Assembly (NCBI GenBank): GCA_900696615.1
Contig: CAADGS010000015.1
Coordinates: 1 to 52,425 of the forward strand
Source: an uncultured beta proteobacterium
GTDB taxonomy: Bacteria > Pseudomonadota > Gammaproteobacteria > Burkholderiales > Nitrosomonadaceae
Length of the DNA stretch: 52,425 bases
Direction: 5' to 3'
This document shows positions 41,299-52,300 of the stretch, piece by piece (the first letter of the stretch is position 1; each line of letters begins with the position of its first letter). Under the pieces are notes generated by a model, which made no database searches, was not told the DNA's origin, and saw only the letters and a list, made by a program, of their open reading frames with translations. A program made the position numbers and the translations under genes.

Positions 41299-41703
41299 AT
41301 GTCTTTATTTAATGTATTTGATATTGCAAGTTCAGCGATGTCGGCTCAGTCGCAGCGTTTGAATGTTGTAGCCAGTAATCTCTCAAATGCTGACAGTGTT
41401 ACCAGTTCAACGGGTGAACCTTATCGTGGCCGTCAAGTCGTGTTTAGCACATTACAGGCTGCGGAAAATGGCGCCAGTGGCGTTAAGGTCGCCGGTGTTG
41501 TTCACGATCCTTCACCAATGCGTCAGACTTTCAATCCAAAACATCCACTGGCAGACAAAAACGGGTATGTAACAATGCCAAACGTTAACGTTGTGGACGA
41601 AATGGTCAATATGATGTCGGCGTCACGTTCGTATCAAAATAGTGTAGATATGATGAACACTACCAAGTCATTGTTACAAAAAACCCTGACTATCGGTCAA
41701 TAA
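41299..41703 (+). CDS. flgC: Flagellar basal-body rod protein FlgC
   Basis: 'MSLFNVFDIASSAMSAQSQRLNVVASNLSNADS'. Confidence 0.97.
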   Translation: MSLFNVFDIASSAMSAQSQRLNVVASNLSNADSVTSSTGEPYRGRQVVFSTLQAAENGASGVKVAGVVHDPSPMRQTFNPKHPLADKNGYVTMPNVNVVDEMVNMMSASRSYQNSVDMMNTTKSLLQKTLTIGQ

Positions 41704-41714
41704 AGGAGTAAATA

Positions 41715-42383
41715 ATGAGTTTAATTCAACAAACTAGTTCTCAATCTGCCTCCCCAGTTACAACTACAGGAGGCGTGAGTTCTAAAAAAGCTGCTGAAAA
41801 TCCGCAAGATCGTTTTCTCAAGCTTTTAGTTACTCAGATGAAAAACCAGGATCCGCTGAAACCGTTAGATAACGCAGAAGTTACAAGCCAGTTAGCACAA
41901 ATTAGTACGGTAACCGGGATCGACAAATTAAATACTACACTTCAACTCTTGAATTCTGATATAGAAGATAGCTTGTCAGTGGAAGCAACAAACATGATAG
42001 GACGCGGTGCATTTGTACCAGGAAATACTATTGTACTGGAACAAGGTTCGGCAAGCATGGGCATTGAATTAGAACAGCCTGTAGATCAATTAACTGTAGC
42101 GATTAAAGATAGTTCTGGTGTCGTTGTTCGGAATTTGGATCCTAAAGCTTATCCAGCAGGTGTCAGTGTAATCTCGTGGGATGGAAAAACAGACAGCGGC
42201 TCAGTTGCAGCCGATGGAGATTATTCGTTTGAGGTAAGCGCACAACAGGGTGGAAATGACATTAAAGTCACTGCGTTGTCCTTTGGTTTAGTAAAGAGCG
42301 TCTCAACTGGTGAAGACGACACATTACTTGATATGGGTAAATTAGGACTTGTCAATTTATCTGATATTAAACAAGTATTTTGA
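41715..42383 (+). CDS. flgD: Flagellar hook assembly protein FlgD
   Basis: 'DRFLKLLVTQMKNQDPLKPLDNAEVTSQLAQIS'. Confidence 0.97.
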   Translation: MSLIQQTSSQSASPVTTTGGVSSKKAAENPQDRFLKLLVTQMKNQDPLKPLDNAEVTSQLAQISTVTGIDKLNTTLQLLNSDIEDSLSVEATNMIGRGAFVPGNTIVLEQGSASMGIELEQPVDQLTVAIKDSSGVVVRNLDPKAYPAGVSVISWDGKTDSGSVAADGDYSFEVSAQQGGNDIKVTALSFGLVKSVSTGEDDTLLDMGKLGLVNLSDIKQVF

Positions 42384-42396
42384 TCAGGAGATTAAC

Positions 42397-43659
42397 ATGA
42401 GTTTTCAACATGGATTAAGTGGATTAAGTGCTGCATCAACCAATCTAGATGTCATTGGCAATAATATTGCCAATGCAAATACAGCTGGATTCAAGCAATC
42501 TCACGCACAATTTACAGATATTTTGGCAAATTCACTAGGCGGATCTGGTTCATCACAAGTAGGTATTGGTTCTAAAGTTTCTACCATCGCTCAGGCATTT
42601 GATCAAGGAAATATTTCACCAACCAATAATCCATTGGATATCGCAATCAATGGTCAAGGTTTTTTTCGTTTCGATCAGGGCGGAGTTGTCAGTTATAGCA
42701 GAAATGGTCAATTTCGTGTGGATGAGGCTGGTTTCCTAGTTAACGCGAATGGAGCAAATCTCACAGGATACGCTGCTGATGAGAACGGAGCCATCGATGC
42801 AAGTAAACCTACTAATCTCAGATTAACCACTACTGACCTTCCCCCTCAAGTAACATCGAATTTTGAATGGGGATTTACTTTAGATTCCCGCAAGGCTGTA
42901 CCCTCGGATACTACTTTTAGTATCAATAATGGAAATAGCTACACTCACACATCATCAGGTGAAATTTTCGATAGTTTAGGAAATCCCCATGTTATTGCTA
43001 TATATTTCCAAAAATCAGCTACCGCGAACACTTGGAACACCTATGTAACAATTGATGGGCAGGCTGATAATGCAGGTCTGCCGATTGGTGTTACGTTAGA
43101 CGGCGGTACTTCAAAAACACTCGAATTTAGTGGAACTGGAGAAATGCTTACTCCCGCAGATCCAATTGCCGTATCAGTTGATTTGACTGCAATAGATCCT
43201 ACTTTAGGCGCTACTTCGCCGTTAGATTTTACTTTGGATTTGACCGCTACTAAACAATATGGATCGGATTTTGGCACAAACTTAATTACCCAAGATGGCT
43301 ATGCTTCGAGTAGATTAGCTGGCTTTACTACTTCCGCTACGGGTGAAATTCAAGGTAATTACAGTAATGGTCAGTCCAAAACAATTGGGCAAATTGTTTT
43401 AGCTAATTTTATTAATCCACAAGGATTGAGCCCAATTGGCGATGGTCGCTGGGTAGAGTCTGCAAGTTCCGGTCAACCTTTGGTTGGGGCACCTAAAACT
43501 GGAACCTTAGGTGTACTCCAGCCGTCGGCGATTGAAGATGCTAATGTTGATTTAACTACAGAATTAGTAAAAATGATCACCGCACAGCGGATGTATCAAG
43601 CAAATGCAAAATCTATTGAAACTCAAGATGCGATTTTGCAAACATTAGTTAATCTTTAA
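42397..43659 (+). CDS. flgE: Flagellar hook protein FlgE (start probably 42397; ORF extends to 42349)
   Basis: 'MSFQHGLSGLSAASTNLDVIGNNIANANTAGFK'. Confidence 0.97.
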   Translation: MSFQHGLSGLSAASTNLDVIGNNIANANTAGFKQSHAQFTDILANSLGGSGSSQVGIGSKVSTIAQAFDQGNISPTNNPLDIAINGQGFFRFDQGGVVSYSRNGQFRVDEAGFLVNANGANLTGYAADENGAIDASKPTNLRLTTTDLPPQVTSNFEWGFTLDSRKAVPSDTTFSINNGNSYTHTSSGEIFDSLGNPHVIAIYFQKSATANTWNTYVTIDGQADNAGLPIGVTLDGGTSKTLEFSGTGEMLTPADPIAVSVDLTAIDPTLGATSPLDFTLDLTATKQYGSDFGTNLITQDGYASSRLAGFTTSATGEIQGNYSNGQSKTIGQIVLANFINPQGLSPIGDGRWVESASSGQPLVGAPKTGTLGVLQPSAIEDANVDLTTELVKMITAQRMYQANAKSIETQDAILQTLVNL

Positions 43660-43682
43660 TATTTGATTTTAGGCAAAAAATT

Positions 43683-44426
43683 ATGGATCGACTTATTTAT
43701 ACATCAATGACTGGCGCAAACCATACGCTGAGCCAGCAGGCTACGGTTGCGCATAATCTTGCTAACTCTGCAACTACAGGTTTTCGCGCCGAAAATAATG
43801 CGTTTCGTGCGGTTCCGGTATTTGGAGATGGCTTGCCTACTCGTGCATTTGTAGTCGATTCTACCGTCGGTGCAGATTTTACACCTGGTCCATTACAAAC
43901 CACTGGCCGTGACCTCGATGTTGCAATCAAAGGTTCTGGCTGGATTACCGTACAACTTGATAATGGCGAAGAAGCTTATACTCGAAATGGAAGTCTGCAA
44001 ATTAGCCCCAATGGGATCTTGTTAACGCAAAATGGACTGATAGTAAAGGGGGAAACTGGTTTTATAACCATACCTCCAGATACACGTATCACAGTTGGTG
44101 TCGATGGCACTGTATCTTCTGTTCCTATCAATCCTCAACCTAATACCGTGGCGACAGTAGGTCGAATTAAACTGGTAAATCCACCTGAGGAAAATCTTGT
44201 AAAGGGTGCTGATGGTTTGTTTCGCCTTAAAGATGGAAGTCAGGCACCGATTGACGCCAGAGTTAGGCTTATAGATGGAACGCTTGAAGGTAGTAACGTA
44301 AACGTTGTACATGAAATGGTCAGCATGATTGCGCTTGCTCGCCAATTTGATATGCAAATGAAAATGCTGGAAAGTGCGCAGCGTAATGCAGAACAAGCTA
44401 GCGAAATAATGGTTGTAAGAGTTTAA
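43683..44426 (+). CDS. flgF: Flagellar basal-body rod protein FlgF
   Basis: '[37 protein letters not shown]'. Confidence 0.97.
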   Translation: MDRLIYTSMTGANHTLSQQATVAHNLANSATTGFRAENNAFRAVPVFGDGLPTRAFVVDSTVGADFTPGPLQTTGRDLDVAIKGSGWITVQLDNGEEAYTRNGSLQISPNGILLTQNGLIVKGETGFITIPPDTRITVGVDGTVSSVPINPQPNTVATVGRIKLVNPPEENLVKGADGLFRLKDGSQAPIDARVRLIDGTLEGSNVNVVHEMVSMIALARQFDMQMKMLESAQRNAEQASEIMVVRV

Positions 44427-44454
44427 TTTAATAAAATTCAATAGGTTACCTATT

Positions 44455-45237
44455 ATGATACGTTCACTATGGATTTCAAAGACAGGACTTGATGCACAAC
44501 AAACTAAAATGGATGTGGTTGCCAATAACCTGGCCAACGTTAGTACAAATGGATTCAAACGAGCTCGTGCAGTTTTTGAGGATTTGTTGTATCAAAATAT
44601 ACGTCAACCAGGGGCACAGTCTTCTCAACAGACCCAACTACCTTCTGGCTTGCAATTAGGAACGGGTGTTAAACCAGTAGCAACTGAAAACATATTTACT
44701 CAAGGAGATCTTCAGAAAACTGATAATCCTCGGGATGTCGCAATTCGAGGTATAGGTTTTTTTCAGGTATTGCTACCAGATGGCACCGCAGCTTATACAC
44801 GTGACGGTGCTTTTCAATCAGATCTTAATGGTCAACTTGTAACATCGAGTGGATATCCAGTTCAACCAGCAATTGTTGTGCCACCCAATACTATAAATAT
44901 CACAATAGCTCGTGATGGTACAGTATCTGCAACTGTTGCAGGATCTACTACACCGATTCAAGTAGGTAATATTCAGTTAACAAGTTTCATTAATCCGGCA
45001 GGATTGCAAAAAATGGGTGAAAATTTGTATATGGAAACAGCATCGAGTGGCGCACCGAATCAGAATGCTCCAGGCACCAATGGACTCGGTCTATTAGAAC
45101 AAAACTTTGTCGAAACTTCTAATGTAAATGTCGTGGAAGAATTGGTTAGTATGATTCAAACACAACGTGCTTATGAAATGAATTCCAAATCGATTGAAAC
45201 TTCAGATCAAATGTTACAAAGATTAGCGCAACTGTGA
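44455..45237 (+). CDS. flgG: Flagellar basal-body rod protein FlgG
   Basis: '[36 protein letters not shown]'. Confidence 0.98.
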   Translation: MIRSLWISKTGLDAQQTKMDVVANNLANVSTNGFKRARAVFEDLLYQNIRQPGAQSSQQTQLPSGLQLGTGVKPVATENIFTQGDLQKTDNPRDVAIRGIGFFQVLLPDGTAAYTRDGAFQSDLNGQLVTSSGYPVQPAIVVPPNTINITIARDGTVSATVAGSTTPIQVGNIQLTSFINPAGLQKMGENLYMETASSGAPNQNAPGTNGLGLLEQNFVETSNVNVVEELVSMIQTQRAYEMNSKSIETSDQMLQRLAQL

Positions 45238-45264
45238 TTTGACTAAATTTACTGGAGTAATGAC

Positions 45265-45981
45265 ATGATCAAAGCTAATCTGACAAAACAAAATCTGAAT
45301 CATTTAATTTATCTTCTAATTGTTAGTCTGCTGGGATCAGGTTGCGCAATGACACCTTCAACAACTACTTATCAGCCTTATTCGCTTCGACCGCCTCAAT
45401 CAGCTAGTGGAGTAATCCAACCCAATGGAGCGATATTTCAGTCTGTTAACAGCACTATAAATGGAATTCGATATACACCTTTATTCGAAGATCGGAGAGC
45501 ACGAAGCATTGGCGATACGATCATTGTAACTTTAAGAGAAAAAACAAATGCCAGTAAGAGTTCAGGAAGTAGTGTCGATCGCGCTGGAGGCATTGATTTT
45601 TCAGTACCTAACCTTTTGGGCGTACCGTTAAGTCTTTTGCAGAAAAATGCAACAATTGAGGCTAACTCTAACAATAAGTTCGAAGGCAATGGTGCGAGTT
45701 CTAGTAAAAACGATTTTACTGGGACAATTACAGTAACAGTCATAGAAGCTTTACCGAACGGCAATCTAGTTGTTAGTGGAGAAAAACAGATCGGGATTAA
45801 TCAAGGACACGAATTTATAAGGCTGTCGGGTGTGATCAATCCGATTCATATTATTGGAAATACAATTTCTTCGACGCAAATTGCTGAAGCGCGTATTGAA
45901 TATCGCGCGAATGGTTATATAGATGAAGCGCAAACGATGGGATGGTTGTCACGTTTCTTCCTTACAGTCTCGCCTTTTTAG
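45265..45981 (+). CDS. flgH: Flagellar L-ring lipoprotein FlgH
   Basis: Lipobox 'LLGSGCAM'; '[28 protein letters not shown]'. Confidence 0.97.
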   Translation: MIKANLTKQNLNHLIYLLIVSLLGSGCAMTPSTTTYQPYSLRPPQSASGVIQPNGAIFQSVNSTINGIRYTPLFEDRRARSIGDTIIVTLREKTNASKSSGSSVDRAGGIDFSVPNLLGVPLSLLQKNATIEANSNNKFEGNGASSSKNDFTGTITVTVIEALPNGNLVVSGEKQIGINQGHEFIRLSGVINPIHIIGNTISSTQIAEARIEYRANGYIDEAQTMGWLSRFFLTVSPF

Positions 45982-46029
45982 AAACTGTATATAACTAAAA
46001 ATAATAGTTATACGTCGAAATTAACAATT

Positions 46030-47139
46030 ATGAAAGCACAAACTCTAATTACTTGCCTTTTTCTTATCATTATTATTTTTTTCTCTAGTCTTTGCATTGC
46101 GGATCGTATCAAAGATCTAACATCCATTCAGGGAGTTCGCAATAATCAAATAATTGGCTATGGGTTAGTTGTAGGCCTGGACGGCAGTGGCGATATGACG
46201 ACCCAAACACCATTTACGGTACAGAGCATCATTAATATGCTTGGGCAATTAGGTGTTAATTTGCCGCCAGGCACAAATTTACAGCTTCGTAATGTTGCTG
46301 CTGTAATGGTAACAGCGACAATACCTGCATTTGCTAAACCTGGCCAACATATTGATGTCACCGTATCTTCAATGGGTAATGCGAAAAGTTTGCGCGGGGG
46401 AACATTGTTGATGACGCCTCTCAAGGGTACTGACAATCAGGTTTACGCAATGGCCCAAGGTAATGTTCTGGTCGGCGGAATTGGTGCTGCCGCAGGTGGA
46501 AGTAGTGTACAAGTTAATCATTTAAGTGTCGGACGAATTAGTGGCGGCGGGATAATAGAACGCGAAGTTCCTACAACTATTGGACAAGGTGATTATATCA
46601 ACCTTGAACTTAATTCAACTGATTTTACAACAGTACATCGTATTGTTGATGCCATAAACGGAATTTATCCCTCTGCGGCCACTGCAGTTGATGGCCGAAT
46701 GATCCAAGTAAAAGCACCGATTGATACGAGTCAGCGTATTTTGTTCATCTCTCGAATTGAGAGTCTCGATGTAATGCCTGCAAAAGCCTCAGCAAAAGTT
46801 ATTGTTAACTCTCGAACAGGTTCGGTAGTTATGAATCAAGCTGTAACACTTGAGAGCAGCGCGGTTGCACATGGTAATTTGTCAATAATTATCAATACTG
46901 AGCCTGTAATCAGTCAACCTGGCCCATTTGCACAAAGAGGCGAAACAGTAATTACTCAGCGATCTCAAATTGAAATTCGCTCGGATGAGGGAAATTTAAT
47001 GCTTTTACCTAATGGAGCAGATCTGGGAGAAGTTGTAAAAGCATTAACTGCGATTGGTGCAACTACGCAAGATTTGCTATCTATACTCCAGGCTTTAAAA
47101 GCATCAGGTTCATTACGTGCCGATCTAGAGATTATTTAA
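46030..47139 (+). CDS. flgI: Flagellar P-ring protein FlgI
   Basis: '[30 protein letters not shown]'. Confidence 0.98.
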   Translation: MKAQTLITCLFLIIIIFFSSLCIADRIKDLTSIQGVRNNQIIGYGLVVGLDGSGDMTTQTPFTVQSIINMLGQLGVNLPPGTNLQLRNVAAVMVTATIPAFAKPGQHIDVTVSSMGNAKSLRGGTLLMTPLKGTDNQVYAMAQGNVLVGGIGAAAGGSSVQVNHLSVGRISGGGIIEREVPTTIGQGDYINLELNSTDFTTVHRIVDAINGIYPSAATAVDGRMIQVKAPIDTSQRILFISRIESLDVMPAKASAKVIVNSRTGSVVMNQAVTLESSAVAHGNLSIIINTEPVISQPGPFAQRGETVITQRSQIEIRSDEGNLMLLPNGADLGEVVKALTAIGATTQDLLSILQALKASGSLRADLEII

Positions 47140-47160
47140 TTATAGGGTGCATATAAGAAA

Positions 47161-48168
47161 ATGATTATTTCGCCAGATACCTCGAGTAAACTTGCGATTG
47201 ATACCAAGAGTATTAATGACCTACATCTCTTAGCAAAGCAAAATCCGGATGAAGCTTTGCATCAAGTAGCACAACAATTTGAAGCGATATTTATGCATAT
47301 GCTACTAAAAAGCATGCGTGACGCCACACCAAAAGATGGATTATTTGATAGCCAACAAACTCAATTCATTACTCAGATGTACGATCAGCAGCTGGCTCAG
47401 CACATTTCTTCTAAAGGAGTAGGTATTGCCGATATGATGGTTAAACAGTTAGCTCGAGCAAATGATGGAATTGAGTTGGAAACTTCTTTTAATAAAGCAG
47501 ATGCTATTTTAACAACGATTAATACTATTAGTCACTCGCCAATAATTAACAATAAACATCCAAATGATACGTCAAGGCAACTATGGGCCAACTCTCAAGC
47601 CTCGACTAATTCAGAGGCTTCACTAAGCACAAGTAATTTCGTTGCCAAAGAGTCTTCTATCGCTTCTCAATCAGAAGATAAGGTTAGAAAACTATCTAAC
47701 AATTCATCAAATTTTATCGATAAATTGTTACCACATGCAAAAAATGTATCGCAAACCACCGGTATTCCACCTCATTTCATGCTTGCACAAGCTGCACTAG
47801 AAAGCGGCTGGGGTAAACATGAGATTCGCAGAGCAGATAATAGCCCAAGCTACAATTTATTCGGTATCAAAGCAGGTACAAACTGGAAAGGAGATGTGGT
47901 TGAGACAATAACCACTGAATATGTCAATGGTAATCCTCGCAAAATGATTGAAAAGTTTCGTGCTTATAATTCATATGCTGAAGCATTTAATGATTATGCC
48001 AGATTGCTGCTCGACAATCCACGTTATATCAACGTTGTAAAATCCAATGATGCTGCAACATTTGCAAACGGCTTGCAACGCGCAGGATATGCAACTGATC
48101 CACTTTACGCAGAAAAGTTAATTCGGATACTTAATAGTGAAATTTTACAACGTCGAGAAGTAATTTGA
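47161..48168 (+). CDS. flgJ: Flagellar rod-cap protein/peptidoglycan hydrolase FlgJ
   Basis: Rod-binding N-terminus 'QFEAIFMHMLLKSMRDATPKDGLFDSQQTQFITQMYDQQLAQ' plus glucosaminidase 'MLAQAALESGWGKHEI'. Confidence 0.96.
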   Translation: MIISPDTSSKLAIDTKSINDLHLLAKQNPDEALHQVAQQFEAIFMHMLLKSMRDATPKDGLFDSQQTQFITQMYDQQLAQHISSKGVGIADMMVKQLARANDGIELETSFNKADAILTTINTISHSPIINNKHPNDTSRQLWANSQASTNSEASLSTSNFVAKESSIASQSEDKVRKLSNNSSNFIDKLLPHAKNVSQTTGIPPHFMLAQAALESGWGKHEIRRADNSPSYNLFGIKAGTNWKGDVVETITTEYVNGNPRKMIEKFRAYNSYAEAFNDYARLLLDNPRYINVVKSNDAATFANGLQRAGYATDPLYAEKLIRILNSEILQRREVI

Positions 48169-48183
48169 TAAGTATCAATTAAA

Positions 48184-48210
48184 TTAACTCTTTTTTGAAT
48201 TTGCCGATAT
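48184..48210 (+). promoter_or_regulatory. Candidate sigma28 (FliA) promoter TTAACTCT-N11-GCCGATAT upstream of flgK
   Basis: -10 matches GCCGATAA at 7/8 positions with correct 11-nt spacing to a TTAACTCT -35. Confidence 0.6.
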
Positions 48211-48253
48211 TAATCCATATAAGCTTTGTACAAATTAAGAATAAATATACATC

Positions 48254-50170
48254 ATGGGAAATAGTATTCTTGACATCGGAATTACTGGTTTATTAGCTGC
48301 CCGGAATCAATTGCAAACAACTGGTCATAACATTAGCAATGCTAATACGCCAGGTTTCAAACGTCAGCAAGTAATTCTTAACACAAATATTGCACATTCT
48401 ACGGGCGCTGGATTTATTGGGAGTGGCGTTCATACAAATACGGTACAACGAATCTACAATCAGTTTCTCGTTAATCAATCATTACAAATTCAAACGCAAA
48501 GCCAATCATTGGATAGTAATTATGCACAAATAAAACAATTGGATAACATGTTTTCCGAAGCCACTTCTGGACTTTCTCCAACACTCCAGAAATTTTTTAG
48601 TGCCATACAAGATGTAGCAACTAACCCTTCAGTGATTCCGTCACGTCAGGCGATGGTAAGTAATGCAGAATCGCTCGTATCACGCTTCCAGAGTTTAGAT
48701 CAACGTATTTCCCAAATCCGTGAAAACGTAAATTCTCAAATTACAAGCAGTATTGTTGAAATAAATTCAGTGGCTGGCCAAATCGCGGAAACTAACCATC
48801 AAATTTTGCTTGCAGAAGGCGCAGCTGGGGGTCAACCAGCAAATGATTTATTGGATAAAAGAGATGAGCTTATTAATCAATTAAGTAAGTTGATTAATAC
48901 TGATACGGTGAGGCAAAGTGATGGATCAATAAATGTTTTTGTAGGCAATGGACAAGCACTAGTTGTAGGATCTCAAACATTATCATTACAAGCTATACCA
49001 TTTCCGGATAATCCTGGAAATTTAACAATTGCTTTAGCTAGCGGCAGTAATAGTATTCAGTTGCCAGAAAATCAGATTACAGGCGGAACTTTAGGAGGAA
49101 TGCTCGCCTTTCGAAATTCTTCGTTGGATAGTGTACAGAACTCTCTCGGAAGAATCGCTATCACTCTGGCACAAACATTTAATGAACAACATCAGTTAGG
49201 TATTGATCTAAATGGAAAAATGGGAGAAGAATTTTTTGTTGTACCTTCTCCCAAGATTATCTCTTCAACCACTAATGACTCATCGTCTGAAATTGCTGTA
49301 AGCATAAGTAATTTTGGTGCATTAACAACAAGTGATTATCGATTCTCATATGATGGAACAGACTATACACTTACACGATTATCTGATAATAGTTCCATTA
49401 GTACTTCATCCACTCCAACATTGATGTCACCGCTGACAATGGATGGCGTTTCAATTACAAATGCCAATCTGCTAGCGAATGAAAGATTTCTTATTCAACC
49501 AACTGCTAATGGTGCTAAAAATATATCAGTAAATATTACAGACACAAATAAGATTGCTGCAGCTAGCCCTAATCGAACTAATGCAGCTTTGACAAATATA
49601 GGTACAGGAACAATCAGTGCAGGAACTGTAGACTCGTTCCCGGTTGATACCAATCTTCAACAGCCGCTAGCTATCACTTTCCATTCACCCTATGATGGAC
49701 AGTATGATGTCGTCGGCATAGGTACCGGATTACCTGCCACAAATCAAGTATATACTGCTGGAGCGGATATTAGCTTTAATGGATATACTTTTCAAATTAA
49801 TGGCGATCCAGCTGCAGGTGATGTTTTCACAGTTACTCCTAATAATAGTGGATCAGCTGATAACCGGAATATTTTATTGCTGAGTGGGTTGCAGTCGATT
49901 AATACGATGGAGAATGGGGCTGCAACGTTTCAATCGGCTTATGGACAGCTTGTGAGTAGAATTGGTAATGAAACTCGCGAACTGGAAGTAACCAGTAAAG
50001 CTCAAGCAAATTTACTGGCACAGACAGAACAGTCAATTCAGTCAATATCGGGTGTTAATTTGGATGAAGAAGCAGCCAATCTACTACGTTTCCAACAAGC
50101 TTTTCAAGCTTCGAGTAAGATTATCGATATCAGCAATACACTGTTTGATTCAATATTAAGAATTGGTTAA
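48254..50170 (+). CDS. flgK: Flagellar hook-associated protein FlgK
   Basis: 'ILDIGITGLLAARNQLQTTGHNISNANTPGFKRQ' and 'GVNLDEEAANLLRFQQAFQASSKII'. Confidence 0.97.
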   Translation: MGNSILDIGITGLLAARNQLQTTGHNISNANTPGFKRQQVILNTNIAHSTGAGFIGSGVHTNTVQRIYNQFLVNQSLQIQTQSQSLDSNYAQIKQLDNMFSEATSGLSPTLQKFFSAIQDVATNPSVIPSRQAMVSNAESLVSRFQSLDQRISQIRENVNSQITSSIVEINSVAGQIAETNHQILLAEGAAGGQPANDLLDKRDELINQLSKLINTDTVRQSDGSINVFVGNGQALVVGSQTLSLQAIPFPDNPGNLTIALASGSNSIQLPENQITGGTLGGMLAFRNSSLDSVQNSLGRIAITLAQTFNEQHQLGIDLNGKMGEEFFVVPSPKIISSTTNDSSSEIAVSISNFGALTTSDYRFSYDGTDYTLTRLSDNSSISTSSTPTLMSPLTMDGVSITNANLLANERFLIQPTANGAKNISVNITDTNKIAAASPNRTNAALTNIGTGTISAGTVDSFPVDTNLQQPLAITFHSPYDGQYDVVGIGTGLPATNQVYTAGADISFNGYTFQINGDPAAGDVFTVTPNNSGSADNRNILLLSGLQSINTMENGAATFQSAYGQLVSRIGNETRELEVTSKAQANLLAQTEQSIQSISGVNLDEEAANLLRFQQAFQASSKIIDISNTLFDSILRIG

Positions 50171-50192
50171 ACATAGAAAGAGGAATCCTAAT

Positions 50193-51401
50193 ATGCGCCT
50201 TAGTTCAAATACAATTTATGAGACAGGTACAAACTTAATGCTTCAGCAACAAGAGGCTTTGATTAAAACTCAACAACAACTTTCTACGGGTAGACGTATT
50301 TTAACGCCTTCAGATGACCCAATTTCTTCTGCACAAGCATTAAATATTTCACAGGCGGCAGCATTAAATGACCAATACTCAGTTAACCGTACCAGTGCAA
50401 GCGCTTCGTTAAGTCTGGAAGAAAATATCTTAAAAGAAGTAACTTCGTTACTGCACGATGTACGTGAATCAGCAGTTAATGCCGGAAACCCATCTTTTAC
50501 TAATACTGACAGAAAGCTTCTGGCCATAGAGATACGCAGCCAATTGGAGTCACTTGTGGGGCTTGCTAATACCACTGATGAAAAAGGACAATATCTTTTC
50601 TCAGGATACCAAGGAAATACAAAACCATTCGCACAAACTGGATTAGCTGTGCAATACATGGGTGATCAGGGTCAAAGACTTCATCAGGTTGGACCGTCTC
50701 GGCAACTCGCAGTTAGCGATTCAGGAACAAATATTTTTGAACGCATCAAGAATGGAAATGGTGTTTTCGCAACTGAAGCCAACTCGCAAAATACGGGTAC
50801 AGGTATCATCGATGTTGGTTCGGTTATTACACCAGCAAGTCTTACTGGAAGTAGCTATGAGATAAACTTTACCGTGACGAGCGGTATTACAACTTACGAT
50901 ATTCTTGACACAACTACAGGAGTAACAGTGTCATCAGGAAATTCCTATGTTAATAACAGTACAATTAGCTTTGACGGAATACAAGTAAATATTAAAGGTG
51001 ATCCAGATAATGGGGATAGATTTACTGTATCTCCAAGTAGAAATCAAAGTGTTTTTGAAACAATTTCTAGTTTAATTACAGCACTTGAAGCACCTTCAAG
51101 TGGCCAACCAGGGGGAACTCGTCTAGCAAATATTTTAAGTTCAACACTTCAGAATATTGATAATAGTATGGACAATATTCTTGAAAAGCAATCTTCTATT
51201 GGTGCAAGACTTCAAGAAATAGATAGTTTGGAAAATGTCGGAAGCGATCAAGACATTCAATTTGAAAAATTACTTTCAGATTTGCAGGATGTTGACTTTG
51301 CTAAAGCTATTTCTGACTTACAGAGACAGCAGCTCTATCTCCAAGCTGCACAGCAATCCTATATTAAAATTTCTAGTCTTACTTTATTCGACTTCATATA
51401 G
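50193..51401 (+). CDS. flgL: Flagellar hook-associated protein FlgL (start probably 50193; ORF extends to 50163)
   Basis: 'MRLSSNTIYETGTNLMLQQQEALIKTQQQLSTGRRILTPSDDPISSAQAL'. Confidence 0.96.
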   Translation: MRLSSNTIYETGTNLMLQQQEALIKTQQQLSTGRRILTPSDDPISSAQALNISQAAALNDQYSVNRTSASASLSLEENILKEVTSLLHDVRESAVNAGNPSFTNTDRKLLAIEIRSQLESLVGLANTTDEKGQYLFSGYQGNTKPFAQTGLAVQYMGDQGQRLHQVGPSRQLAVSDSGTNIFERIKNGNGVFATEANSQNTGTGIIDVGSVITPASLTGSSYEINFTVTSGITTYDILDTTTGVTVSSGNSYVNNSTISFDGIQVNIKGDPDNGDRFTVSPSRNQSVFETISSLITALEAPSSGQPGGTRLANILSSTLQNIDNSMDNILEKQSSIGARLQEIDSLENVGSDQDIQFEKLLSDLQDVDFAKAISDLQRQQLYLQAAQQSYIKISSLTLFDFI

Positions 51402-51427
51402 TTATATGGAATATTTAAGTTTAATCA

Positions 51428-51500
51428 CCTCCGGCAAAGCCGGAGGCTTATATTTGTTAGCCCCTCAAAGGGGCGAAGGCTGGCGCTGCCTAAAGGCAGC
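51428..51500. terminator. Three consecutive stem-loops downstream of flgL (51428-51446, 51460-51474, 51485-51500)
   Basis: CCTCCGGC-AAA-GCCGGAGG; GCCCC-TCAAA-GGGGC; GCTGCC-TAAA-GGCAGC, all perfect stems. The terminator role is inferred from position. Confidence 0.65.
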
Positions 51501-51550
51501 ATCAGATACCAAGTTTGAGTGAGTTATAGTCAAATCTGGCGTATGGAGAA

Positions 51551-52300
51551 TCAAGCGGCTTGCTGTTTTTGATCTCCATTTTGTTTAACACTGTTAACGA
51601 ACTTGATGCCCTGCACAACATCCGCTAAAAATTTATAACCCCTTAGTCGGAACCATTTTTTCTGTGCTACTTCCATCAGTTTGAACGCCATTGTCAAAGT
51701 GGTCGTCCGGCTTCCACAGTTTTTAGTTTTGGCTGTTCTCAGCCGAACCGTTGCAAAGACAGACTTGAACGGGTTGGTTGTTCTAATGTGCTGCCAGTTT
51801 TCTGCAGGGTAGTCATAGAAGGCCAGTATGGAGTCTTTATCCTTTTCCAGGCACTGCATCGCTTTTGGATATTTCGGGCTGAAGCGCTCAATACAGTTAT
51901 CAAATGCTTCATACGCTTTTTCCCGTGTTTCCGCCTGCCAGATATTGTGTAGCACTTCCTTGACCTTGGTCTGCATGGCTTTGGACAGTTTTTCCAGCAC
52001 ATTGGCAGTTTTATGTACCCAGCAGCGCTGTTGGTCGGTATCTGGCCAACATTTGGCAACAGCTTTCCACAATCCCAGTGCGCCGTCACCGACAGCCAGT
52101 CTAAGCGCTTTTTCAAGGCCACGCTGTTTCAGGTCCATCAACACTTCCGTCCAACTCGCTTCTGACTCACGATAATCGTCAGACAACACCAGTAATTCCT
52201 TACGTCTGGTTTCATCTGAACCGATAATCACCAGAAGACATAACCGGTCATCCATTCTCACGGTGCTGTAGATTCCATCAGCCCAGACATAAACATACTG
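51551..52300 (-). pseudogene. IS256-family transposase, 5'-truncated (ORF track extends to 52327 through IS3-derived sequence)
   Basis: 'YVYVWADGIYSTVRMDDRLCLLVIIGSDETRRKELLVLSDDYRESEASWTEVLMDLKQRGL', 'WVHKTANVLEKL' (IS256/mutator type); ~258 aa, much shorter than a full ~400-aa transposase and lacking the N-terminus. Confidence 0.85.

Noticed and set aside
44022-44558. 178-aa minus-strand ORF
   Set aside because: Antisense to flgF/flgG, which are unambiguous.
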